Part shown: positions 41,314-49,900 of the stretch, in pieces
Layout of the letters: every line of letters starts with the position of its first letter
Position numbering within the stretch: position 1 is the stretch's first letter
NCBI RefSeq assembly: GCF_016702655.1
Contig: NZ_JADJDO010000003.1
Span: 124,001 to 188,000 of the forward strand
Direction: 5' to 3'
DNA length: 64,000 bases
Source of the DNA: Ideonella sp.
Lineage (GTDB): Bacteria > Pseudomonadota > Gammaproteobacteria > Burkholderiales > Burkholderiaceae_C
Made by a program: the position numbers and the translations under genes
The notes under the pieces: generated by a model
The model's input: only the letters and a program-made list of their open reading frames with translations
The model's database searches: none
What the model was told of the DNA's origin: nothing

Positions 41314-41685
41314 ACATGGCTTGATCCGCGACGCCAACTACTGCCGCCTGCGGCAGTTATTGGCCGCGCGCCAGCTCATGGAACTGCGGGTCGCCGCGCC
41401 GTAGCCGCTTCGAACGGCTTCGGCGCGGCGTGGTTTCCTGCGCCGGGTTTGCGGTCGAGCGCGGTATGCAAGTCCTGAAGAAGGTAGGGAGCCCGGCAGC
41501 GGAACATCGGCGCAGAATGCAGCCAGTCGGACTTGCTCCGATGCGCGCAGACCGGTGCCAGTGCCCGCCCCAGGGGTCGCAAAGATCTGAATGCCGATAG
41601 GCCCCATTGACGCGCACCCGCGCGGGGAGCTCAGGCCATGCCGGACAGATGCGCCACCGCCCAGCTTCCCCTCGGCCTGTGTCAC
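41314..41685. other. Non-coding stretch in the array gap
   Basis: Between the possible fragment and the C-free tract I recognise no gene, repeat or promoter. Short open frames on both strands have arginine- and serine-rich translations typical of non-coding GC-rich DNA. Confidence 0.4.
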
Positions 41686-41860
41686 GGGGGAGGGAGAAAA
41701 TGGGATATAAAAAAAAAAAAAAAGGTTGGAGAATTGGTGGAAAATATGTGTGTGGAAAATAGAAATAAAAGATAATATTTTGTTAAGGAAAATGAGTGAG
41801 AGTGATAATAATGTGTGCTGTAGTGAAAAAAAAGGAGCGTGAAAAGTTACTGTGACACGA
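41686..41860. other. C-free, A-rich low-complexity tract
   Basis: From 41686 to 41817 there is not a single C in 132 bases, in a genome that is otherwise about two-thirds G+C. The tract holds a run of 15 A (41709-41723) and many A- and G-rich words; another A8 run follows at 41825-41832. No codon structure is sensible. It could be a low-quality read tail or mis-joined contig end, or a foreign low-complexity insertion. The damaged array remnant immediately after it favours a sequence-quality problem. Confidence 0.7.
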
Positions 41861-41867
41861 AACGCCA

Positions 41868-41921
41868 AGGCACTGGAGATTCCGCAAGGCTGTTGCTGCG
41901 CGCCGACGAGGTGAATCAGTG
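41868..41921 (+). pseudogene. 3'-end remnant of an array paralogue before copy 8
   Basis: The words gccaaggcactggagattccgcaag, gctgttgctgcgcgccgacgag and gtgaatcagtga align with the end of copy 8 (42860-42908, AKALGLAIPQ, LLLRADEVIQ), with a missing segment and two base slips (caaggctg for caagcgctg, gtgaatcag for gtgatccag). The rest of that gene is absent upstream, being replaced by the C-free tract. Confidence 0.65.
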
Positions 41922-42908
41922 ATGGACCGACGGAGTCTTGTCAAGATCGCCGCAAGCACGTTGGTCGCGTTGTCCAGCGACCTGCGCGCGCAGGGCCCGG
42001 CGACGATGCGCCGCATCGGCTTTCTCACTGTGTTCGCCCGCGCCGACTCCGAGTTCTTCCTGGGCCTGATCCGCGCAGACTTGGAAAGACTGGGCTGGGT
42101 CGACGGCCGGAATATCGTGCTGGAGGTGCGAACGACCGAGGGCAGGAACGAAGCTTTGCCGCCCTTTGCGGCCGAACTCGTGGCCCAGGCGCCCGACCTC
42201 ATCCTCGTTCAGACCGTGCCCGCCACACGCGCCCTGATGCAGGCGACGAAGACGATACCCATCGTGATGGTGAGCGTCGGCAACCCGGTCGAGCATGGCC
42301 TCGTCGCCGACTACCGCAAGCCGGGCGGCAACGTCACCGGCTCGATCTATCCTGCCGACGAAGCCGCGCGCAAACTGTTGCAGTTGCTCAAGGAGGCGGC
42401 GCCCCGCCTGCGCAGCGTCGCGCTGTTCAGCAATCCGGGCAACGAGGCCGCGGCGCCGATGGTCAGGATGCTGCGGGCGGACGCCGCGGCCTTGGGCATG
42501 CAGCTGCAAGTCGTCGAAGTCCTGGGCAAGGGTGACTTCGAGGCTGCTTTCGCGGCGATTCGCAATGCGAACACGCACTCGATCCTGCTGCCGCCGGAAC
42601 CGCTGATCGTGAACAACCGGGAGGCCATCGCCGCCTTCGCTCAGACGCACGCGTTGCCGCTGGCCGTCGTCGGCGCCAGTCGCAATCTGCCGGCGAGTGG
42701 TCTGATGGCCTTCGCGCCAACGCGGGCCGAGTACGCGCAAATCGCCGCACGCTATGTCGACCGCATCCTCAAGGGTGCCAAGCCCAGCGATCTGGCCATC
42801 GAGCAGCCGACACGCTTCGAGCTCGTGATCAATCTCAAGTCGGCCAAGGCGCTGGGCCTGGCGATCCCGCAAGCGCTGCTGCTGCGCGCCGACGAGGTGA
42901 TCCAGTGA
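41922..42908 (+). CDS. ABC_sub_bind periplasmic binding protein, array copy 8
   Basis: 328 aa from ATG 41922 (MDRRSLVKIAASTLVAL); the GTG at 41919 adds one residue. The signal peptide has a Tat-like DRRSLVK pattern and ends DLRAQ. Core motifs are LERLGWVDGRNIVLEVR, VGNPVEHGLVADYRKPGGNVTG, ARKLLQLLKEAAPRLRSVAL and the end NLKSAKALGLAIPQALLLRA. The stop overlaps the copy 9 GTG. Confidence 0.88.
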   Translation: MDRRSLVKIAASTLVALSSDLRAQGPATMRRIGFLTVFARADSEFFLGLIRADLERLGWVDGRNIVLEVRTTEGRNEALPPFAAELVAQAPDLILVQTVPATRALMQATKTIPIVMVSVGNPVEHGLVADYRKPGGNVTGSIYPADEAARKLLQLLKEAAPRLRSVALFSNPGNEAAAPMVRMLRADAAALGMQLQVVEVLGKGDFEAAFAAIRNANTHSILLPPEPLIVNNREAIAAFAQTHALPLAVVGASRNLPASGLMAFAPTRAEYAQIAARYVDRILKGAKPSDLAIEQPTRFELVINLKSAKALGLAIPQALLLRADEVIQ

Positions 42909-43915
42909 GGCCGATGCGCGGCCTCGATGCGGCGCCCGGGCGGCCGGATCGCCGCGCTTTCCTCGGCAGCATCGGGAGTGGCCTTCTCGCTTCGCCCTTC
43001 ACCGCCTTCGCACAGCAGCCCGCGAAGGTCCCCCGGATCGGAGTTCTCGCAAACACCGATGGGCCGCCCTGGGACGGCCTTCGCCAGGGACTGCGCGAGC
43101 TGGGTCATGTCGATGGCCGCAACATCGCGATGGAGTGGCGATGGGCGGAGGGCCAGGCCGAGCGGTTCTCCGACTTCGCGATCGAGCTCGTGCAATTGAA
43201 GGTGGACATCATCGTCACATCGAGCACGCAGGCGGCTCGCGCCGCCAAGAAGGCGACGAGCTCGATTCCGATCGTGATGGCGATCTCTGGATCTCCCGAG
43301 AAGTTCGGCCTCGTCGAGAGCCTCGCCCGGCCGGGCGGCAACATCACGGGGTTGAGCAATGTCGCACCGGACCTGCTGGGCCTTCGCCTCCAGCTGCTCA
43401 AGCAGATTGCGCCGAAGATCTCTCGTGTGGCCGTGCTGTTGAACCCGGCGAGCCCGATCGAGCCGCTTGCGCTGCGGGAATTGCAGTCGGCCGCTGCCGC
43501 GGTCGGGGTCGAGATCCAGTCGATCGATGTGCGTACGCCGGATGACTACCCCGCGGCCTTCGCGGCCGTGACGGCGAACCATGCAGACGCATTGCACGTC
43601 TTCGCCAATCCGGTCAACTACAAGAGCCGTCAACTCATCGCCGACTTCGCGCTGAGGAACCGGCTCCCGAGCAGTCACGAGGAGAGGATCTTCGTCGAGG
43701 CCGGCGGACTTCTGTCGTATGCGCCGAGCTACGTCGACATGTGCCGACGCGCCGCGACGTACGTCGACAAGATCCTCAAGGGCGCAAAGCCCGGTGAGCT
43801 GCCGATCGAGCAGCCGACGAGATTCGAGCTGGTGATCAGCGCGAAAACGGCCAAGGCACTGGGCCTGACGATCCCGCAGTCGCTGCGGCTGCGTGCCGAC
43901 GAGGTGATCGAATGA
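42905..43915 (+). CDS. ABC_sub_bind periplasmic binding protein, array copy 9
   Basis: 336 aa from the GTG at 42905. An alternative ATG three codons later is possible. The signal peptide PDRRAFLGSIGSGLLASPF is the clearest Tat-type peptide of the array (RRAFL). Core motifs are LRELGHVDGRNIAMEWRW, SGSPEKFGLVESLARPGGNITG, GLRLQLLKQIAPKISRVAV and the end AKTAKALGLTIPQSLRLRA. It is coupled to copies 8 and 10. Confidence 0.88.
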   Translation: MRPMRGLDAAPGRPDRRAFLGSIGSGLLASPFTAFAQQPAKVPRIGVLANTDGPPWDGLRQGLRELGHVDGRNIAMEWRWAEGQAERFSDFAIELVQLKVDIIVTSSTQAARAAKKATSSIPIVMAISGSPEKFGLVESLARPGGNITGLSNVAPDLLGLRLQLLKQIAPKISRVAVLLNPASPIEPLALRELQSAAAAVGVEIQSIDVRTPDDYPAAFAAVTANHADALHVFANPVNYKSRQLIADFALRNRLPSSHEERIFVEAGGLLSYAPSYVDMCRRAATYVDKILKGAKPGELPIEQPTRFELVISAKTAKALGLTIPQSLRLRADEVIE

Positions 43916-44901
43916 AGCGTCGATCGATCGTTGCCGCTGCAACGTCCGCGTGGCTGCTGCTGCCGCGGGCGTGGGCCCAGGCGCCGGCGCGCCAGCGTCC
44001 GGCACGCATCGGCTGGCCGGCCAGCGTGCCCATCACCCGCTGGCCGCTGTATGCCACGTTCACCGAGGCGATGCGCGAGCGGGGCTGGATCGAAGGCACG
44101 CACTACGTGGTTGAAGATGCCAGCTACGACGGCCGCGCCGAGCGCATCGCCGAGGCGGTGGCCGAGGCCGTGAAGCGCAAGCCCGACCTGCTCATCGGCA
44201 GCGGCGTGCCGCCGATGCGTGCGCTGATGCAGGCGACCTCGACGATCCCGATCGTCATGTTCGCCGTCAGCGACCCGGTCGAGAATGGCTTTGTCGCCAG
44301 TCTCGCGCGGCCCGGTGGCAACGTCACCGGCGTCGCCTCCCTGGGCCGGGCCATGGGCGGCAAGCAGGTCGAGCTGCTGATGCAGGCCGCACCACACGCA
44401 CGGCGCATCGGCTTGGTGTTCAACCCCGAGCTCCCGGTTCATGTCCGCGATCTGCCCTTCGTCGAGGCCTCGATGCAGCGCCAGGGCGCGACGCCGCGAG
44501 CGGTGGAACTGCGCTCGCCGGACGGCATCGACGCCGCGGTCGCCGCGCTGCAGCGCGAGCGTGTCGAGGCGGTGCACATCCTGCCCCAGCCGTTCATGAA
44601 CACCGGTGGGCACGTGGCGCGGCTGGCCGAGCTGGCGCTGCAGCACCGCTGGCCGACGGCGCTGGTCGACGTGGCGCACGTGCGCGCCGGCATCCTCTTG
44701 TCCTATGGCTGGAAGATCGACGACATGGTGCGCCGCCTGCCGCACTACGTGATCCGCATCCTCGAGGGCACGCCGCCCGCCGATCTGGCGGTGGAGCAGC
44801 CGACGCGCTTCTACGTCGGGCTGAACCTGAAGACGGCCCGGGCGCTGGGGCTGACGATCCCGCAGTCGCTGCGGCTGCGGGCCGACGAGGTGATCGAGTG
44901 A
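43912..44901 (+). CDS. ABC_sub_bind periplasmic binding protein, array copy 10
   Basis: 329 aa. Starts MKRRSIVAAATSAWLLL with a signal peptide ending RAWAQ. Core motifs are MRERGWIEGTHYVVE, FAVSDPVENGFVASLARPGGNVTG, GKQVELLMQAAPHARRIGL and the end NLKTARALGLTIPQSLRLRA. The ATG overlaps the copy 9 stop. The MntA/HepT pair lies downstream on the other strand and separates it from copy 11. Confidence 0.88.
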   Translation: MKRRSIVAAATSAWLLLPRAWAQAPARQRPARIGWPASVPITRWPLYATFTEAMRERGWIEGTHYVVEDASYDGRAERIAEAVAEAVKRKPDLLIGSGVPPMRALMQATSTIPIVMFAVSDPVENGFVASLARPGGNVTGVASLGRAMGGKQVELLMQAAPHARRIGLVFNPELPVHVRDLPFVEASMQRQGATPRAVELRSPDGIDAAVAALQRERVEAVHILPQPFMNTGGHVARLAELALQHRWPTALVDVAHVRAGILLSYGWKIDDMVRRLPHYVIRILEGTPPADLAVEQPTRFYVGLNLKTARALGLTIPQSLRLRADEVIE

Positions 44902-44924
44902 GGCGCGGGCTTCGCCTCGCGCCC

Positions 44925-45268
44925 TCAGGCTTCTTTCCGCCCGGCGGCGATGCGTTGCACCTGTGCGCGAAGCGCCGGCAGGTCCTGCTCGACCATGGAC
45001 CAGACGGCGTCGAGGTCCACCGTGAAGTAGCCGTGGATCAGTCGATCTCGCGTGCCGGCGATCTGGCGCCACGGCACTGCAGTCTCGGCAGCCGTGAGCG
45101 CCGGGCTCAGACGCTTGACGGCCTCGCCGATGATTTCGACTTGGCAGATCACGGCACTCTGGGACTTGCGGTCGGAGTGAAGTCCTCGCGTCCCGATGCA
45201 GTGAAGTCGGCGATGTCGGCGATGGCCGAGAGGATGAGGCCGAGGCACAGGCGGTCGCGGTCATTCAC
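44925..45268 (-). pseudogene. HepT-type (DUF86) toxin with a frameshift
   Basis: Frame one from the GTG at 45268 reads NDRDRLCLGLILSAIADI and ADFTASGREDF. After about 45180 the similarity continues in another frame with HSDRKSQSAVICQVEIIGEA, VKRLSPALT and the catalytic-type motif TRDRLIHGYFTVDLD (RX4HXY). One missing base in the word gacttcactccgac (expected gacttccactcc) explains the switch. HepT is the HEPN RNase of the type VII MntA/HepT module. Its start overlaps the mntA stop. Confidence 0.8.
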
Positions 45269-45555
45269 AACGGACGCGCCTCCGCCAGGATGCGCTGCCT
45301 CAGCTCGGGGTGCAATTCCCGCTCAGTGCACAGATCGACCTCGATGCCCAGCGCGTCGCTCAGCGCCTGCTGCAAGCCCACGACCGCGAGCAGCGATGTT
45401 CCGGCCGGCAGGTCGACCAGGAGATCGAGATCGCTGTGCTCGTGGTCCAGGCCCTTGGCCACGGATCCGAACACACGCACTTGGCTCGCGCCGCGCGCCG
45501 CTGCCAGGGCCAGCACGTGGCTTCGATGTGCGGCAAGAAGTTGCGACGGGCGCAT
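45265..45555 (-). CDS. MntA-type minimal nucleotidyltransferase antitoxin
   Basis: A 96-aa protein with the polymerase-beta-type nucleotidyltransferase motif VFGSVAKG followed by HSDLDLLVD (GSx10DxD). MntA antitoxins AMPylate the tyrosine of HepT to silence it. The start is MRPSQLLAAHRSHVLAL. The gene is intact while its HepT partner carries a frameshift, a combination that is harmless to the cell. The pair lies between array copies 10 and 11. Confidence 0.85.
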   Translation of the reverse strand: MRPSQLLAAHRSHVLALAAARGASQVRVFGSVAKGLDHEHSDLDLLVDLPAGTSLLAVVGLQQALSDALGIEVDLCTERELHPELRQRILAEARPL

Positions 45556-45896
45556 GCGCGAATTGTCGCAGCAAGCCCGAATGCGACAACGCATCGATGG
45601 CCCGTGCCGTGCGGGCGCGGCGCCGCGCCGAAAGCCGGCGGTGGCGATCGTGCCTGGCGGCCGGCACCGGCCGATGCCGGCGCATTGCCGAGGAAGTGCG
45701 GCAAGGACTTCGAGAACGCTCTGCGGCGCGCGCAAGCCCGTGTCATGGAGAAGCAAACTCGGGTCGCGTCCCGACGAGGTGGCAGAGACACATGTCGCGC
45801 AGCGATGTCTGAACCGCGGCACCCTATGGTCGGACCGGTTGACCCGGCGGCTGGCACAGGCATCATCGGCCTGTCGTCGGACTGCGAGGTGAAAGC
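45556..45896. other. Intergenic region upstream of array copy 11
   Basis: These 341 bp lie between the start of mntA and array copy 11. I see no gene-like frame or repeat family. It must hold the promoter for mntA/hepT leftwards and probably a promoter for copy 11 plus the kinase operon rightwards, since coupling to copy 10 is lost. A GAGGTGAAAG site precedes the copy 11 ATG. Confidence 0.4.
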
Positions 45897-46919
45897 ATGG
45901 CCTTGATGATGATGGTGAAGCGCAGGACGCTCTTGCTGGGCACTTCGGCCGCGGCGGCCCTTTCTGCCTGGCCCGTTCGCGCGCAGACCGCCGCCGCCTC
46001 GCCGGCGCGCATCGGGCTGCTCTTCGTCGGCTCGCCCGAGCAGCGTGACGAGATCGACCGCAACCTGCTCGCCGGGCTGGCCGAACTGGGCTACGTCGAG
46101 GGGCGCAACCTGGTGCTCGAACGCGGCTATGCCTACAGCGAGCCGGGCAAGCTGCCGGCGCTGGCGCAGGCCTTCGTGGCGGGCAAGGTCGACGCGATCG
46201 TCACCACCTGCACGCCGACGACGCGCGCTGCGCGCACTGCGTCGGGCTCGATCCCGATCGTGATGATCGCGGTGTCGGACCCGGTCGCGGCCGCGCTCGT
46301 GCAGTCGCTCGCCAAGCCGGGCGGCAACATCACCGGGCGCTCGAGCCAGAGCAACGACATCGTTCCGAAGTCGCTCGGCCTGTTCGCGCGCACCGTGCCG
46401 CGGATGCAGAGCATGGCGGTGCTCGTCAACGTCAACAACCCGGCGCACGCGGCGCTGTGGCGCGACACCGCGGCCGCGGCGCAACCCTTGAGGCTCGCAT
46501 TGCAGCGGGTCGAGGTCCGTAGCGCCGAAAACGTTCGCGGCGAAGACCTGCCGGCCGCGTTCGAGCGCATGACGCAGGGCGGCGCGGGCGGTGTCTTCGT
46601 GCTGCCCGACGATCCAATCGGCCTGCTCAATCGCGCCCGCATCGTCGCGCTGGCGCAGCAGGCGCGCCTGCCGGCGCTCTACGGCGCCGCCGAGTTCGCC
46701 GAGACGGGCGGCTTCATGAGCTACGGCGAGAACGTCGGCGACAGCGCGCGCCAGAGCGCACGCCATGTCGACAGGCTGCTCAAGGGCGCGAGCGCGGCCA
46801 CGCTGCCGGTCGAGCAGCCGACGCGTTTCGAGCTCGTCATCAACCAGCGCACCGCACGCGCCCTCGGGATCGCGGTGCCGCGGGACGTGCTCGTGCTGGC
46901 CGATCGGGTCATCGAGTGA
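45897..46919 (+). CDS. ABC_sub_bind periplasmic binding protein, array copy 11, coupled to the sensor kinase
   Basis: 340 aa. Starts MALMMMVKRRTLLLGTSAAA with a Tat-like KRRTLLL signal ending PVRAQ. Core motifs are LAELGYVEGRNLVLERGY, AVSDPVAAALVQSLAKPGGNITG, PKSLGLFARTVPRMQSMAV and the end NQRTARALGIAVPRDVLVLA with DRVIE. It has its own GAGGTGA site. Its stop overlaps the GTG of the histidine kinase (GTGA), so the two are translated together. This is the only copy physically tied to a signalling gene. Confidence 0.88.
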   Translation: MALMMMVKRRTLLLGTSAAAALSAWPVRAQTAAASPARIGLLFVGSPEQRDEIDRNLLAGLAELGYVEGRNLVLERGYAYSEPGKLPALAQAFVAGKVDAIVTTCTPTTRAARTASGSIPIVMIAVSDPVAAALVQSLAKPGGNITGRSSQSNDIVPKSLGLFARTVPRMQSMAVLVNVNNPAHAALWRDTAAAAQPLRLALQRVEVRSAENVRGEDLPAAFERMTQGGAGGVFVLPDDPIGLLNRARIVALAQQARLPALYGAAEFAETGGFMSYGENVGDSARQSARHVDRLLKGASAATLPVEQPTRFELVINQRTARALGIAVPRDVLVLADRVIE

Positions 46920-49900
46920 CGCCCGAGGCACAGGCGCCGCCGGCGCCGCGCAAGACGCATCGCGGGCGGCTGTTCCGCAAGTACCTGCTGCTGATCCTGT
47001 CGCTGGTCAGCGTCGGGCTGCTGGCCTCGGGCGGCATCAGCATGGTGTTCGCCTACCGCGAGCACACTGCGGCGCTGGCGAGCCTGCAGCACGAGAAGGC
47101 GATCGGCGCGTCGTCGCGCATCGAGCAGTACCTGCGCCATGTGTCGCAGCAGTTGTCGTACGCAGCGCTGCCGCAGATCGACGCCGCCGACCTGGAGCTG
47201 CGCCGGGTCGAGTTCCTGAAGCTGCTGCGCCAGGCGCCCGAGGTGACCGACATCGCGCAGATCGACGCCGACGGGCGCGAGCAGATCGCCGTTTCGCGCC
47301 TCGGGATGGACATCGTCGCGTCGGGCCGCGACCGTGCGCAGGAGCCTGCATTCGTCAACGCCCGGCCCGGCCAGCCCTGGTACGGCCCGGTCTACTTCCG
47401 CAAGGAGACCGAGCCCTACATGACGGTCGCGCTGCGATCGGGTGGCGCCCGGGGCCCGGTGACGGTGGCTGAACTCAACCTCAAGTTCATCTGGGACGTG
47501 GTCTCGCGCATCAGGATCGGCGCCAAGGGCAAGGCCTATGTCGTCGACAGCAACGGCCTGCTCGTTGCCGACCCCGACATCGGCCTCGTGCTGCGCAAGA
47601 CGAGCATGGCCGGGCTGGCGCACGTACAGGCGGCCGCCGAGGCGGGCAGCACCGGCGACCCGGCGCAGCTCTCGCACGACCTGGCCGGCACCCAGGTGCT
47701 CACGTCGATGGCGCCGATCGCGCCGGTGGGCTGGAAGGTCTTCGTCGAGCAGCCGGTGGCCGAGGTCTACGCCAAGCTCAACGCGTCGATCCTGCTCACC
47801 GGCGGGCTGCTCGTGGCGGGCCTGGTGATCTCGGCCGTCGCCGCGTCGGCGCTCGCGCGCAGCATGGTGCGGCCGATCCGCACGCTCGACGAGGGCGCGC
47901 GCCGCATCGGCGAGGGCGACCTCGATCAGCAGATCGTCGTCACGACCGGCGACGAGCTCGAGGGCCTGGCGGATCAGTTCAACCGCATGACGGGCCAGTT
48001 GCGCGAGTCCTATGCCGGGCTCGAGCGCAAGGTCGACGAGCGCACCGCCGCACTGACCGAGGCGCTCGAGCAGCAGACGGCGACCGCCGACATCCTGCGC
48101 GTGATCAGCGGTTCGATCACCGACACGCAGCCGGTCTTCGACGCCATCGTGCAGAGTTGCCAGCGCCTGTTCGACGGCAAGGGGGTGGCGCTCGTGCTCC
48201 CCCGGGGCGCGATGATCGAGACCGTGGCCTTCGCGCGCAGCGGGGACGAGGCGGGCGAAGGCGGTTTCCTCAAGCCCTGGCCGCTCGATCGCGGCAGCGG
48301 CGCCGGCACCTGCATCCTCGACTCGCAAGTGATTTCGGTGGGCGACACGCTGGCGGGCGCCGAACGTTTCTGGCGCATGCACGAGCTTGCCCTGTCGGCG
48401 GGCTACCACGCTGCTCTGTTCGTGCCCTTGCTGCGCGACGCCAGGGCGATCGGCTGCCTGACCATTCTTCGCGCCGCGACGGGCGAGTTCGGCGACAAGG
48501 AGATCGCGCTCGCGCGGACCTTCGCCGACCAGGCCGTGATCGCGATCGAGAACGTGCGCCTGTTCACCGAGACGCAGCAGGCGCTCGAGCGCCAGACGGC
48601 CACGGCACAGGTGCTGCGCGCGATCAGCAATTCGCCGACCGACGTGCAGCCGGTGCTCGACACCGTCGCCGAGCGCTCGGGGTTGCTGTGCCACGCCGAC
48701 GGCAGCCGCATCTGGCTGCACGAAGGCGACCACCTGCGCGCGATGACGAGCTACGGCGGCAGCTACGGCGTCGAGCGCGAGGTGCAGCTGCTGCCGTTGC
48801 GCCGCTCGTCGATCGGCGGGCGCGCGTTCATCGACCGGCGCTGCGTCCATGTCGAGGACGTGCTGCCGTTGATGGACGCCGAGTATCCCGACGTGCGCGA
48901 ATTGCAGCGCCAGCACGGCTTTCGGACCGTGCTCGCGGTGCCGATGCTGCGCGAGGGCGCGTCGGTGGGCGTGATCGCGCTGCTGCGCAACGAGGTACGG
49001 CCGTTCGCGCAGTCCGAGATCGATCTGGTGCAGACCTTCGCCGACCAGGCCGTGATCGCGATCGAGAACGTGCGCCTGTTCAGCGAGACGCGCGAGGCGC
49101 TGGAGCAACAGACGGCGACGGCCGAGATCCTGCGCGTGATCGGCAAGTCGGTGGCCGACACGGGGCCGGTGTTCGACAAGATCCTCGACAGCTGCCAGGG
49201 GTTGTTCGGCTCGGCGCAGGTGGGCATCTTCATCGTCCGCGACGACGGGCAGGTTCACTTCGGCGCCTATCGCGGCGCTGCGCTTGATGCGGTGGTGGCG
49301 TCGTTCCCGCAGCCGGTGGACGCAACCGTCAGCGGCCTGGCCATCCGCGAGCGGCGCACCGTGCATGTCCCCGACCTGGCCTGCATGGCCGACATGCCGC
49401 CCGTCTTGCGCATCGCGTTCGAGAAGACAGGAAGCAGCTCCGCCGTCTGGGCGCCGATGGTGTGGGAAGAGCGTGGCGTCGGCGCGATCTTCGTCGCGCG
49501 CCAGCCGCCAAACCCGTTCACCGGCAAGGAAATATCGCTGCTGACGACCTTCGCCGACCAGGCCGTGATCGCGATCCAGAACGCGCGCCTGTTCCACGAG
49601 ATCGAGGACAAGAGCCGCCAGCTCGAGATGGCCAACAAGCACAAGTCGGAGTTCCTGGCCAACATGAGCCACGAACTGCGCACGCCGCTCAACGCGATCA
49701 TCGGCTTCTCGGAAGTGCTGTCGGAGCAGATGTTCGGCGACGTGAACGACAAGCAGCTCGAGTACCTGCGCGACATCCACTCGTCGGGCCAGCACCTGCT
49801 GGGCCTGATCAACGACATCCTGGACCTCTCCAAGATCGAGGCCGGGCGCATGGAGCTCGATCTGGCCGCCTTCCACGTGCCGCTGCTGCTCGACAACTCG

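Noticed and set aside
41338..41868. 176-codon minus-strand frame over the C-free tract
   Set aside because: The Phe/Ile-rich part is only the translation of the A-rich tract; the rest is arginine-rich noise. No start signal and no family.
45265..45822. Longer N-terminal extension of MntA from 45822
   Set aside because: The added 89 residues have no nucleotidyltransferase similarity; the ATG at 45555 gives the normal family length.
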